A DNA stretch of 64,000 nt, taken from Kappaphycus alvarezii. Taxonomy: Eukaryota > Rhodophyta > Florideophyceae > Gigartinales > Solieriaceae. Below are positions 1-10,983 of the stretch, piece after piece. The notes below the pieces were generated by a model. It was not told the DNA's origin, made no database searches, and worked only from the letters and a program-made list of their open reading frames with translations. The stretch lies in NCBI GenBank assembly GCA_002205965.3, contig NADL03000017.1:784968-848967 (forward strand). The letters run 5' to 3'. Numbering within the stretch: the stretch's first letter is position 1; the number at the start of each line of letters is the position of its first letter. The position numbers were made by a program, and so were the translations under genes.

Positions 1-749
1 TAATGATGAAAATTGCTTAACATCTCTGGAAACTATGTGCTTGTCAGTGGTTTCGTTGGCTTTGTTGTGTATCCAGAGATCTAATTTGGTGCGATCTGCA
101 ACGGTAAGAACATTGTTTGCTCTTCTTTGAGTAAAACTTTTCTTTGGGGCTGGGAATGGTCTAAAGGCTGTTGCTCTGTGTTAAAGAATTGACTGGCCAC
201 ATTGGTGTCCTGCTGATCTGTTTGATTTGCTGCATTTTTGTGAGATTGAGCGCGTTGAAACGCTGCGAGTATTGGAGATCCGCTTGTCGGTACTGCCATA
301 TGGTGACAGCAGTTGCGCGTTTGGGGGCTTTGTGTCGAACAGAGTTATCGCGAGACCTGCAATAGCTCTATCCTAAGTGGTGGAGAGTACGTAAAGTTTG
401 CGATTGATTTGTCGCCAAAATTGTATTTGCTACGAGCAGCTCTCTAAAGAACGTCACTCACTCTTTACCCACATTATTTCTTCTTCTACCGTCGCAAAGG
501 TACCGTTAATAATGTGTGCCACACTATTTTGGGTGCCACAATATTTGTGCACCCACTTTATTTGCAATCACTGGGTGTAGCGGTTGATCTACCCTGAGAA
601 AAGGCTCCGGGTGATTTTCTGGGGATAATGGGATAATTCTGTCATTCTGTAAGGTCGAGTACAGTAGAACTGTGCGGATCTAAGTTTTGCGGGCACCGCA
701 GCACTTTACTGTACAGCAACACTTGGATATTGTAGCGAAAATTCAAGGG
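1..749. other. No gene recognised
   Basis: Only short open frames occur here and none resembles a known family. The sequence lies beyond the point where the neighbouring copia remnant loses similarity (about 750). It contains TACAGTA/ACTGTACA words (for example 661-720) that recur throughout the window. Confidence 0.5.
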
Positions 750-1365
750 ATTAAAAGTAGTGATCCTTAAAGAGGTTTCAGTAATTCGAGTAACTGGTTC
801 TCAGGTAATCCTGAGTCCTTGATTGGTTTAAGGTAAACCTTGCGAATCAGATTTTGAACTTACTGTAAATACGCCTGTTTAACGTCTTGAGACCAAATCC
901 TGAAATCATGTATTGCAGAAATTGCAACCAACAAGCGTGTAGTCGTGGTGTAATGCACGAGATAGTTCTTTTCTTCGTCCGTATGAAATTGTACTACAAA
1001 CCGTGCTTTTTATATCTCTTTGTCAGTGTCTTTTTTTGATTTACAGAACGAACCTTCCAGAGAGGATATTAGCATTCTTTGGTATGTCGTCTCCAGCGAC
1101 TATTTTCCAGTATTTCTTTCAACGATTCCTTCTATTTCTTTCTGTTTCGGTTTCAGATATTCGTCTGAATTGGATCTAGGATCTCGTGGGTGTAAAACTT
1201 CATTGAGGTTGACGTCAATGAGTTAAAGATTTTTAGAGTATACCCTTTTAATTGATGCAAAGCTTCGACTAGTGTTTCAACTTGAACATCAAAATTTGGC
1301 TTTACTTGAGAGCGCGAATGTTGCACTTCCTCGCCATTTTGTGTCAATAAAGACTTGTCTGTCAT
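750..1365 (-). pseudogene. Copia reverse transcriptase remnant
   Basis: Fragments in shifting frames keep recognisable RT pieces: HEILDP, a lysine-rich helix, the palm segment IWSQDVKQAYLQ (counterpart of VWTADIKQAYLQ in the complete element) and LLELLKPL just before similarity stops near 750. The catalytic YVDD block is absent because the element is truncated before it. At least three stops interrupt the frame. Confidence 0.65.
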
Positions 1366-1399
1366 TAATTTTCGTTATTTTCTAGGTCCTGTCCACTTA

Positions 1400-2290
1400 G
1401 GATTGTAATTTTCACGACAGACTAGAACTTTACTTCCAATGTTAAGTTCAAGGTGAGCGGTATTTGGAATCTGCGAATTCAAAGCGGTTCGGAGTCAGAG
1501 TTCTGAAGTGATAGTTTCCATCTCAGCTGTTACCATTTGGGGCGCTCTCATTCGTTACATTTGACTCGGAAGTTCGCTATTCATGGCCGAAACCTCGTAA
1601 AACTCCGAAGACGAGTAACGATGGAACCAGTCCTTCTGGGTTCATAGTTTCGTTCATAGCCTTAACGGCGAGACGTAGAGCGAGTTATATTTCAACGCAA
1701 GCTCTGAATGGCGAATCTTATGGTAAATACGGCGTAACGGATCATGGTAACGTTCACTAGAACCAATAGAATTATGACTTTCAACTCCTGATAGGCTGAT
1801 TTTGATTCCATTCGATTTTACCAAATCTTTCCACGCTTTGGAAACGAATTGCCTACCTTGGTCCACTTTCATTCTATCAGGAAGTCCAGTGTAAATTGTA
1901 GCCCAGAACTCAAGAAAAGATTTCCAAATAGATTTGGTGCTTTGACTGTGTAGGAATACAGCATTAACGAAATGGGTTTGATTATCCACGATACGAAGTA
2001 CAGGATTTTTGTCAATAAACCTAAAATAAAGAGCTAACTCTTGATTGAATATGATTCCATTGGGCGTATTAACCCGAAACTATCTTGGTTTCGGTTCAAA
2101 GTGCTGAAATGTGCCGCACTGTTTAGATATCTCCGAAATCAAATCTCGCGTCTCAGTTGTTGCTTCCTCTGGTCTAGCTCTGCTTATCAGACCGTATAGC
2201 TTTGAGGCAGACGGATGGAAAAATGTAAATGGAGGTGCCTTAATTGAGACGTTGTGAACAGGATTTCAGAAAATCCCACACGGCGTAAGC
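1400..2290 (-). pseudogene. Copia integrase remnant
   Basis: The zinc-binding region (about 2290-2090) reads FTFFHPSASKLYGLISRARP and has lost the second pair of Cys ligands (CGTF instead of CDPC). After a stop, the core (1989-1654) keeps VDNQTHF, VDQGRQF and SSERYHDPLR, the three blocks carrying the D, D and E of the DDE triad. The C-terminal part continues to about 1400 in other frames (KAMNETMNPEGLVPS, then KVLVCRENYNPKWTGPRK). Several frame changes and stops make it a pseudogene. Confidence 0.75.
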
Positions 2291-2302
2291 ATGGCCGTGT
2301 TT

Positions 2303-2725
2303 TCATGTGATTGGCATAGCCCATCCATGTATTTTGGACACAATGGAATTGTCAACGTTGAATGCAACAAGTCCAAATTTGTCTAAAACTTCCAGGACAA
2401 TCAAAAATGGAATATTAGCATTAACGACGTCGACTTGTAGCGGGATAGAAGCGCTGTCGGGCGTTTGAATACGAATTGGAATCTGTGCAATGCTTGAAAA
2501 TATTCCATCACCAAACTTGTAAGCAGTTGCTACGTGCTTACGTTTAATCTTCATCCCAGCTAGGTCACAATATGCCTTTGCTTGTGATTTCCCAATCACT
2601 GATTTTTGAGCACCAGTATAGAGAAACATTCTGTAGAATTTCTCTAAACTGGAGTGTTTTGGCAATTTTCTGCTTTTGATAGTTAAAATCTCATGTATAT
2701 TCACGTTATCATTCTCCATTTTCAT
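2303..2725 (-). pseudogene. Retropepsin-like protease remnant (copia)
   Basis: This 140-codon open frame aligns with the protease of the 17.7-18.2 kb element: FLYTGAQKSVIG here against FLCDIGAPKSVVG there, then IPIRI.TP, the V.DA/NIP segment and a final L..LDV-like stretch. The catalytic Asp of the D-T/S-G-A motif is replaced by Tyr, which would abolish aspartic protease activity. The frame lies between the gag and integrase remnants as expected for copia. Confidence 0.65.
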
Positions 2726-2868
2726 TGGTTCAGTGGAAGAGGGACGAGTTTTAGGTTATCGATGGGAGGCTTGTCGCGTTCCCTTACAGTTTGCCTTTGG
2801 TTAGGAGCACTTCGGCTTGTTTGAGTACCCCTACTTAAAAATCCTCGCCATCCAAAAACGTTTGGTCC

Positions 2869-4158
2869 TTAGCTGAAATTTGTGAATAACTGTTCAGGGA
2901 CATACGTTGAGTCATCGTTATCTATTCTTCGATTCTCAGATTTCTCAATGTCATCATCACTGTTGATGTTTCCGAAGAAATCCTGCAGGTAGCATTTCTT
3001 CATCAACTGATTGATCATCATGATCCAATTCCTTACAGAGCTCAAAAAGTACACTTTTCGTGGCCTTGGCCGGATCTTTAGATGAGTTTCTCTGGTAGCA
3101 TTGAACCTTCCGAGCAACGTCCTCAGCCATTGATTGGCGACATTGAGAAAGAATATGTCCCTTTTAGCACAACCCCAACAAACTCTATCATCACGAGGTT
3201 TATTCTTCCTCATGCTGTAAGCATCATTGTTTCCTAAGTTACCATCGTGACGATTGACTTTGGTAGAACGCAGGTCACGGCCGCGTTGAGGTTGCCAAGT
3301 ATACAATGTCTCAGCAAGATGGCTGCGTAGTGTAGGGTCTGCGTCTGAGATCGATGTCATACGTAGGTTCATTTGATCCCTCTTTCGTCAAACTTTCTCC
3401 TCTTGCTCGAATTGAGCGGCAGAAATGAGCTGGCTGTAAATGATTGATAACTTGAGCCACCAGAATTTGCTCTGCTACAAGGATCAGGAGCCCAAGAGAA
3501 TCCAATAACGGCGGACTGGAGATACTCAATCTTGTGCCTTTCTGAACGGCATTGAGGAGGTGCTTAGGGAGTGAGCTTAGAGATTTCATCGTATAGTTTC
3601 TCGATAGCATCATTAACAATACAAGTGGGAGCAATATACTAGCTGACACGAATGTTGCGAAGATACGTAGCAATTCTTTTTTGCCTTGAGACTGAGTTAT
3701 ATTCACTTTCCAGAACTTTTATAGCTTAAGAGTAATGCTCATAGACACCTTCAACATTTGTTATGTAGATTCTTTTCGCATTTTCTGTAAGGAGATGGTG
3801 GAGGTACTTGAGCTTTTTTTCATCATTGAGCATATAATCTTGGCAGGCATACTTGTATTCAGCTATGAATTCGTTCCAACATTCGGCTTGGCTTCCAGAA
3901 AATTTCTTATTTTCTTCCCTGAAGAGCATAGACATGTAATGTTAGACCTTGTTACCCAATGATGCCGGGGTTTGGTGGACATTGAAGTAGAACGTATCGG
4001 GTTTGGGGCGAATCTAATCGGTGATCCGGTTGGTGACGCAAGAGAGAGGTGAAATATGCATCAATTTGGTTTAATGCTTTGTTGAGGTCACCATCGCGGA
4101 GAATAATTGACTCAAAAGTCTTTGAAAGGATAGCAGATTCATGGCGGACGGCTGGCAC
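2869..4158 (-). pseudogene. gag-like remnant of the copia copy
   Basis: Four overlapping minus-strand frames (4158-3952, 3935-3726, 3706-3311, 3372-2869) together span the gag region. The piece at 3935-3726 contains KFSGSQAECWNEFIAEYKYA, matching the FSGD....E...LYA pattern of gag in the copia element at 16.7 kb. A CWGC pair near 3180 may be the decayed zinc knuckle; the remaining knuckle ligands are not seen. Frame changes and stops show that it is not functional. Confidence 0.6.
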
Positions 4159-4160
4159 AC

Positions 4161-5144
4161 TGCGTTACGCGAGAAACAAAATCAACTTGCGAATAATGGA
4201 TGGATTACTCAGAATCTGTCCCGAAAAAAAGCATTGGGATAGGGAAGTCCTCAAGTAACCGAGCCCTTAATTCATCACCAGCGAGGGAACTATTTTCAAC
4301 ACTTTGACGCAGTCCACCAGATACTGTTGCAACTCTGTGATCTGTCTAATACCTTGACCGAAAACCATATCAATAAACAATTTTTCAAGTGCAAATTAAT
4401 GGTGATTTAATGCTTCGAAATTTGGCCGTATTAAGGTTTTTTTTGCACTACTGTACGTCCTTCTTTTTGTAGATGGCCTATTATTTTCGCGTTTTGCTTT
4501 TTTTATCCCACTGTAAACCTTTTTCAATTTGTTTTTTCAATTAGTTTCTTTTTTTAGAATTTTTTTCAAATTTCAAGGAAAATCACAATTCATTTGATAA
4601 TTCAATTACTCAGAACAAGATCGAATATCCATATTGAATTTAACTAAATCTAATTTAAAAAAACCCTTAAACGATTCTTCCCACCCTTATGGCACTGTAA
4701 ATATGAATGGCTCTCGAAGCTTCGTTTGCAATCTTGACAGTATGGCGGTTTTTCTTATTCTGTAAGAAATTATTGTGCTTGCGGCTCTGCAAGTGGTCAA
4801 AATAGGTTTTTGAGCCGTTGTATCGAAAACATTTCCGTTATTGGCCACTGGAAAGTGTTCGAAAAGAATTTAAAAAAAGTATTTGTCAGTATTTACCGGT
4901 TTACACGTCGCTTGAATCAACGCCGAAATAGGACAGATCGGTACATATTTCACTATCGAATATCGAATACGCTTACTTCAAACTTCCCAAAAACCCTAAA
5001 TCCGGATTGTCGCGAAAATTCAAGGATAAAAAGCAGACTGGCGGCGTTAGCGGCGAGCCTGAGAAAACTGTAGTCGTTTCTGCATAGGGTAAACATGTTG
5101 AGTAGGTTGAAAATAATATTGTTGATGTTGTTTTTATTTCAGTG
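4161..5144. other. AT-rich spacer, no gene recognised
   Basis: The stretch has T-runs and A-runs (4430-4680) and no open frame resembling a protein. Around 5009-5035 it carries TGTCGCGAAAATTCAAGGAT, almost the same as 734-757 at the truncated end of the copia remnant, so the remnant is roughly bracketed by two copies of this short sequence in direct orientation. Confidence 0.4.
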
Positions 5145-5261
5145 TTTAAGGCGGCTAGGACTTTTGTAGGCAGTAGATGCCGTCGGCTATCTCTAGCACA
5201 TCTACTAACTACTTACTAGTGTCTATCCGACCACGCACTGTCCACATATGAGGCACACTTT

Positions 5262-5277
5262 GTCCTCATATGAGGAC
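5262..5277. repeat. Perfect 16-bp palindrome GTCCTCATATGAGGAC, copy 1
   Basis: This is a self-complementary 16-mer at the inner end of the left arm of the inverted-repeat unit. An imperfect version (TCCACATATGAGG) lies just before it at 5240-5252. Confidence 0.8.
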
Positions 5278-5619
5278 AATTTCCGTTACATTTTGGAAAG
5301 GAAAATGTTTTGGAAGCCCGAAATTTTACTGGAAAAAAGGTTTCTTATGTTTAGTTTCAGTACAGTAATTTTTACTGTACATGCGCCCTCGTTTCTGAAA
5401 CCCCCCACGATAATACGAACTATTTACCTTCCAAAATGAAGTCGTTTTCACAACTTTTGCAAAAGCGGAGCTGGTGAGGGAAACTGGTCTAGCCTTCACC
5501 GAGGTCAACAATCTTGAAAAGTTGTTTTGATCGGCCATCTGCACCCATGAACTAATGCGGAGGGACAAGAAAGGCGCTGAGGTAAAAAAATTTTGTATTG
5601 AAAAGAAGTGCTAAAAGTA

Positions 5620-5635
5620 GTCCTCATATGAGGAC
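5620..5635. repeat. Perfect 16-bp palindrome GTCCTCATATGAGGAC, copy 2
   Basis: Identical to the copy at 5262-5277 and placed at the inner end of the right arm, which supports a single inverted-repeat unit. Confidence 0.8.
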
Positions 5636-5956
5636 AACGGTCCAATAGACACTAGATTCCCTAGTAGTTGACAGTCCTGCGGATGGCTTTAATGACCCTA
5701 AACCTACAATAGTCCTATGTAGCAGGCACCGCTAACAGTGCAGTAAGATAGAGAAAATATAGACGAAGTAGGATAAAGGTTGCAGTAAATGCAAGAAATT
5801 ACACTACAGGACTGTAAATAGAACATAAATAAACTATGTGCATCCTGTATTTCAAACGATATACAGTACACAATGCACGGTCGGGCGACAGATGACTACA
5901 GCCGCCTGGGTGCACCTTTCCATTACTCGCAGTAAACCACCCCATTAACCCAACCC

Positions 5957-5988
5957 ACCCATTCAAGTAAACCAAACCCCTTTACCCC
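5957..5988. repeat. Stand-alone copy of the 33-bp array tail
   Basis: ACCCATTCAAGTAAACCAAA followed by CCCCTTTACCCC is repeated at 6455-6487. The two copies flank the non-LTR fragment at 5991-6251, so that fragment lies between direct repeats about 500 bases apart. Confidence 0.7.
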
Positions 5989-5990
5989 CT

Positions 5991-6251
5991 GGCCTGGGCA
6001 AGGACACTCGCTTTGCCGAATTGATAAGTTCCAAGGGTCCTGGGCATCGCTTCATTGCCCTTCCACTCTCCACGTTGGGGGGCTGGCACCCTTCCGCTCG
6101 GGACTTCGCCAACCGGGTTGCGAATGGCATTGCCGCACGGGCAGCCGTTCCGATTGCTGATGCGCAGCGAACATTGTTCGCTCGTCGCGCGGCGAGACTC
6201 GTCCAGAATAACGCCAGTTGTTTGTTGGAAGGAGTCTTGAGCGACACTTAG
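5991..6251 (+). pseudogene. C-terminal fragment of a non-LTR retrotransposon protein
   Basis: An open stretch of about 85 codons ends with a stop at 6249-6251. It contains TRFAELISSKGPGHRF, LSTLGGWHPSARDFANRV and LVQNNASCLLEGVL. The same module follows the endonuclease-like domain at about 48.3 kb (GWHPDAHELL..VA, SNAACLLAGLP), at 63.2-63.4 kb (LGRWHPDAFSH, SNAACLLTGL) and, nearly identical in DNA, at 63.86-64.0 kb. It is therefore a 5'-truncated element end, not a host gene. No reverse transcriptase is attached. Confidence 0.75.
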
Positions 6252-6388
6252 GCTACAACTTGAAATTGTGTATCCAGTGTATTCCAGAGAACCTCCGTTC
6301 TGAGGGTATGTACAGTAAGTGGTTACCCTACTTACAGTAGTCCTAGTCTGTGATTGCTCCTGGCAGGAGAATTAAGTATACTGTACCA

Positions 6389-6487
6389 ACCCATTCAAGT
6401 GAACCCAATTTAACCCAACCCACCCATTCAAGTAAACCCAATTTAACCCAACCCACCCATTCAAGTAAACCAAACCCCTTTACCCCC
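6389..6487 (+). repeat. 33-bp tandem repeat, about three units
   Basis: The units start at 6389, 6422 and 6455 with CCCATTCAAGT(A/G)AACCCAAT and continue TTAACCCAACCCA. The third unit diverges into CCCCTTTACCCCC. The period is a multiple of three, and the plus frame reads THSS(E/K)PNLTQP repeated. The cytosine-rich tracts are faintly telomere-like, but the unit is too long for a telomeric repeat. Confidence 0.8.
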
Positions 6488-6499
6488 AAACCCTTTACC

Positions 6500-9092
6500 C
6501 CCTGGGTGCAAGTAACAGACCTTTTTAGCTCTTCGACTGCAGCAGGAAGTTGCCGAAAGATCCCCAAAGAACCCGAAGCATTTGAGGAGACTGCCGACTC
6601 TCTCCGCCAACGCTTTGCGTTCTAAACCAGCGATACGTCCCGCTCGAATGTTGTGTAGTAGAAATAGAATACAATCCTCTCCATTTGGATTTGGAAGTCC
6701 CTCTCTGCTTTCGTCTTTCTGTGCATGAAGACGTCCCCTAATGCGAAGACGAAACAAACTATGTCAAAGTGCGCTGACCTATCAAAATAGACATAGGGGC
6801 GGCTGTTTTTGATCATTTTGTGTGCACGTTTATGCAGTACGTGTCGTGCTTGTTTGTTTTCCTGTTTTCGATCAAGCGTCTTGTTTGCGTTTCTTTCCGA
6901 ACCTCGCTCCTTTTTCCCGGGTCTCGTTCCGTCACCCTACAGTACTTATCATGCATTCTATAGTACAGTGATCACAGAAAGGCAGCAGGAAGGCCACCGT
7001 ATCTCTTCACACGGTCCATGCAGTACAATGACCACTTGTTTTACACTGACACTCTTGACTTAAGGTGGGAAAAGAGTGCTTGAATAGTCCCTTGAGCGAT
7101 GTCGGATAAGACTGCATCGCCAGTTTCGACGGTACCGAAGTTTAAATTGAATTCATAGGCACGCGGCAGCAGCAGTGATGTCCAAAGCATCATGCCTGCT
7201 GACAGGCTTCGAGCCAGCCATTTTGGCACATGACTCACATCACCCATTATCCTGAGCATGTCTAGCATACACCGGGGATAGCCGAACCGCACTTTTCAAA
7301 AATTAAAGGACCAAATCAATTTCAGTATTTTATGGGTTTAGCCCAATAGGGACGGCTCGCATAAAATACTTGCATGCACTATCTAAAGCAGTATTTTGCT
7401 GAGTTCTATGAAGGTCTTCGCTGATATATTTTACCAGTGTCTTTCCTGAATGAGAATCCAAAAGTTTGGAACAAAGCCAGAATGAGCGATTGTACCGATT
7501 GTGTTGAGTTCCTATTGGGAAAGATATTTTGAGGTGTACTTTCGTACGCCTCGGAATTCAAGGACACCCGTTATACTGATGCCGTGAAGTTCTCTTCAGT
7601 CTTCCATGCATTAAAATAACCGAAAAATTCCCCCGTGTTACCGCACAGCGCAAGCCTACAAATATTGAAATTACAGTTCCCTCTTTCGACCTTTGCCGGC
7701 TGCCGGCATTACCCGTTGTACAGTAATTGCTCTAGCCGCGTGAAGAGGCCACTGTACAGTACTGTAAAGTAATATGCGAAAGTCTTGTAGCTAACGTCTT
7801 ACAGCAAATTAAGATGTTGATGTCTACAGCTGAAACATCAATGGCACGTGAAATTTCTTCCCCTACAGTACTTCTATTGTCCCTTATCTATTGCAACCGA
7901 TACCTGCCATGGTTTAAGTTTTTGAACACATTTTAATGTGAAAAGATTCCCCCCACGACATTGTACAGCGAATTTGAAGACATGAAGTACAGTACAGTAC
8001 AGTATATTGTTTTACTCAAAAGTAAGGTCTTACAGTCAGCTTCAGATTTGCAGTAACCAATTGATACAGAGCGCGGTCAAATATTCGACGAAGTTGGTTT
8101 AAAACAAAAAGTACACCGTTGTACCCCATATTTGTAATTTGTCTATTGGATAAAGTTTTTTTTTCAAATCGTGATAACAACGCAAGTTTGGCTCAGCAAT
8201 ACCACCAATCGATTATGCACACAGCAGTACAGATAAGGTTGGGCAAATAACATATTTCTGCGCTGATAGCCCCGATTTGATACAACAGAAAATTTTAAGA
8301 CAAAATTCTGCAGAACAATTAAACAGAAAAATAAACCAAAAGATTACTTAACTTAGTTAACTGTCGGCTTTTGATAGCAGAATCGTAGTTGTACAGCTCA
8401 TACTGTACTATTCGCCACGTCAAATAAGGGCTGAACATTGATGTTCCACGGAATACTGTAGATCGATTTTACAAGAGTGAATAAAGTTTTTTACTGTACC
8501 AAATCTGGGATTACACAAATCGCAATTTCGCTTGCTTCAAAAAGCCACTCTTTAGGTGCTCGGAATGCAAAATCCCAGACTCAGAAGTCGCAAGTCGCCG
8601 CACCTGAAAGCTCTTGTCGCGCCCTTTATATGGCTGAAGCGAGCATCTACAACATTCAGACTTCCTGTCAAATCCTGTACGACCGAAACTATACTACGAG
8701 TTCCCTACAGAGAATATTCTTCAACCCGTCAAAAAGGCCAGCTCACTCTCAACCTGCTATCAACCTTTGCAGCGAATTGGCTTTAGTTCCGCAATCAGCA
8801 AAATCGACGAAACTCGGTCACCCTACCCAGCGCGCAGTCCACCCGTAGCTCCACTCTGTCCTTCAGACTGAGGTCATCTACCGCAACCGACATTCTCACC
8901 TTGCGTCAACACTCCGTCGTCAAGTCTCGCACCGCTTTCGTCCGAGAAGAACAGGCGCCCATCATTCAACCATGCTTGAAGAACACAAACGCTACACCCA
9001 GTGTTAAATCTGCCGACAAGCGCAAGAACAGCCCAAAAAACAGACAAGGCTCACTCCTCTGGCTCCAAACTGGCCCCAAGTACACCATCCCC
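6500..9092. other. No gene supported
   Basis: Short open frames only, at 6809-7063 (+), 7041-7292 (-) and 8477-8848 (+, 123 codons, composition unremarkable); none resembles a known family. A pentanucleotide run of GTACA units sits at 7987-8004, and TACAG/CTGTA words are frequent (7720-7780, 8390-8460). The sequence at 8880-9092 may be the leader of the gene that follows. Confidence 0.4.
7987..8004. repeat. (GTACA)n microsatellite
   Basis: About three and a half perfect GTACA units. The same five-base unit forms arrays at 15285-15303 (as the complement) and 62434-62459. Confidence 0.85.
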
Positions 9093-9896
9093 ATGCCCGG
9101 CCAAATGCGGCCGGGCTTAAACCCCTTCCGTGAGCAACCGCCTTATACACGTCGTGTACGAGCTCAACATCTACTGGGTCTTCCGGATGAGGTGCTACGT
9201 GCGTTGACATATGTCAGCGGTATGCCGGAGGCGCTGGCATCATTTATGCCTTCGATTTGTGTTGGCAACGCGTATGATGCTGTGGCGTTTGTCTACGGGT
9301 TTGGTGTGGATGGGCCAACGGCGGCAGCATGGAGGAGGTTATTTGCGGTTGCCGAGGATATGCGAGGTGAGGAGATCGCTGTATGTGTTGGGATTTGTGC
9401 GATTGGAGGGTTGGAGGAGAAAGGACGGAGATCGCTGTTGGAGGAGGTGGTGATGGGGACAGAGGAGATGCCGGGGATTTTGTCGAGAGTTTGTGACGGG
9501 TTTGATGATTGGCTGGTGAGTGCAGAGGCTTTGACGGTTCCTATTGCTACAGAAGCCGAAAACGTGGCACAGAGGTGGCGTTTGGACAGGGTGGGAGATG
9601 GGAGGTTTGTTTGGAAGTGTGAAGGGAGGGTGGGTGTTGGTGTATTCGAAGAACATAGATTGGGGGATGCTGCTGGAGCATGCGCGTGGAGGATTGGGGT
9701 CGAGGTAACAAAAAGAGTGGTAGAGGGGGCTATGAGAAGAGTGAGCTGGGAGGGAATGACAGAATGCTTACGGAGAGTGCGGGAGAGGGCGTACATATTG
9801 GCGGATGGGGGCAAATGCAAGGCCGAAGGGGTGTTGATAAATCGGGTTTTCGAAGTATTGGTGTTTGATGGCCGAATGATTAACAGACTGCAGTGA
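9093..9896 (+). CDS. Unrecognised protein, 267 residues
   Basis: An uninterrupted frame from ATG at 9093 (MPGQMRPGLNPF) to a stop at 9894-9896. The frame stays open upstream to about 8901 but without an ATG, so the first ATG is taken as the start. I do not recognise the family. Visible features are an early LLGLPDEVLRAL segment, faintly like the start of an F-box, then helix-rich sequence with many Ala, Val and Glu and a C-terminal lysine/arginine-rich part. There is no signal peptide or membrane segment. It is GC-richer than the surrounding spacers. The complementary strand is also open for 218 codons, so the strand rests on the clean ATG-to-stop frame and its acidic/basic mix, not on homology. 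Confidence 0.5.
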   Translation: MPGQMRPGLNPFREQPPYTRRVRAQHLLGLPDEVLRALTYVSGMPEALASFMPSICVGNAYDAVAFVYGFGVDGPTAAAWRRLFAVAEDMRGEEIAVCVGICAIGGLEEKGRRSLLEEVVMGTEEMPGILSRVCDGFDDWLVSAEALTVPIATEAENVAQRWRLDRVGDGRFVWKCEGRVGVGVFEEHRLGDAAGACAWRIGVEVTKRVVEGAMRRVSWEGMTECLRRVRERAYILADGGKCKAEGVLINRVFEVLVFDGRMINRLQ

Positions 9897-10983
9897 GATT
9901 TCTTGTAAACTATTTGTCTGGACCGTTTCAATTTTGTGACGGTTGCCAAAAGTTACTGCACCTTTAAATGACGGCTCGTTGAGCTGTTGTTTCGATGTGT
10001 GACCCAACGATTGGGCTCCTTTATGACTGTTACCAAGAGTCGGGACCCCGCAAGGATTGCTTCAAAGTATGTTGCCAAGGTGACTGTGTACATGCAGAAA
10101 CGTTAGTTGCAAATTGTGAGCTGCACGGGTTGATTCAAGAGGGTAGAACACATGCGTTCACGCATGGTTGTCTGTGTTGAACGCTAGGAACGAATAGCGT
10201 GGCCACTATGGACTGTGACGGCCAAGTGCGGCTTTCCGGGTGCTACAATACAATGCTGTAGGCTTGATGTCCTTTCCAGAAGGGTCACGAGTGCGTAGTT
10301 TTTTTTGTTTCATGGAACACAACGAATATAAATTTGTTGAAAATGTCGTGGCCGCCGGGACGAAACAGAGGACAAGGGCTGGAGTTCCCGCAGCTCTTTG
10401 CAGCAATGGCAGACAATCAATGGCGAAGACGCTGTCTATCCATTTTGTAAAATGTTACAAGCTTCCATTCAGCGCCCGATTGGCCCGGTCTTTGTTTGAC
10501 GAAATCGACACAACGAATTTCCCACTTGGGACAAGTATGATTTCCGTCAATAATTGGTTAATGCATTAAAGGTTGCCACCTGTCCAAAACCAAAAATTAC
10601 ACCAGTCAAAAAATATGTTAGAATTTGGCCAAGCGATGGTGCTTACAGTAAATGCAATCATGTAGAAGTGCATTTGTTATGCGACGCTAATTTCTCTCCC
10701 CGGATCTGATGGATCATTACTGCACCATGGAGGTGCTCTTACGGCACGACACAGTCCTGTTGAAAGCTAGCGTTAACAATCATCTGTCAACATGTTAATC
10801 TGTTACAACTACCATCAACATTGTCTCTGCTGAAGCAATCCTTTTCCGTTTCTTTAAAGCCCTCCTTTCCTCCGTTTCTTATAATTCTCAATCATTTCCT
10901 TCCTCCTTCTCATCAGCTGACTTCCCAGCTTTATTACTTTGGCATTCCCAACCTTTAACAGTTCACCTTTTCCAGCTTAAGAT
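9897..10983. other. Spacer with one weak open frame
   Basis: A 109-codon plus frame at 10240-10569 starts with ATG and could encode a small protein, but I see no motif and would not call it. From about 10830 to 10983 the sequence is strikingly pyrimidine-rich (CTTTCCTCCGTTTCTTAT, CATTTCCTTCCTCC) and leads into the ATG of the CLC gene. It probably forms its promoter and 5' leader. Confidence 0.4.

Larger units (their letters stand above)
750..4160 (-). mobile_element. Decayed Ty1/copia retrotransposon remnant
   Basis: Read on the minus strand, the pieces occur in copia order: gag-like (4158 to 2869), protease-like (2725-2303), integrase zinc-binding and core (about 2290-1400), then reverse transcriptase (about 1365-750). 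Each piece can be aligned by eye to the much better preserved element at 15410-23511. Shared segments include FFHPSA.KL..LI.RA in the integrase zinc region and KAMN.T..PEG.VPS.LVFG after the core. Numerous stops and frame changes make this an old inactive copy. RNase H and both LTRs are not seen. It is truncated near 750, in the RT palm where the intact copy has LLRPLYGL. Confidence 0.85.
5145..5745. mobile_element. Putative MITE-like element with diverged inverted repeats
   Basis: The two ends are partly complementary over roughly 100 bases. The left arm has GGACTTTTGTAGG ... AACTACT ... CTAGTGTCTAT.CGACC. The right arm read on the other strand has GGACTATTGTAGG ... AACTACT ... CTAGTGTCTATTGGACC. 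Both arms end inwardly in the same 16-base palindrome. The interior has no convincing protein. No clean target duplication was found, so exact borders are uncertain. A non-autonomous DNA transposon is the likeliest reading; a local inverted duplication is the alternative. Confidence 0.45.

Noticed and set aside
6389..6487. Possible telomeric repeat because of CCCAA/CCCTTTA tracts
   Set aside because: The 33-bp unit, only three copies and an internal position do not fit a telomere.
9293..9949. 218-codon minus-strand open frame
   Set aside because: Complement of the 9093-9896 gene; Thr/Ser/Pro-rich composition typical of an antisense shadow.
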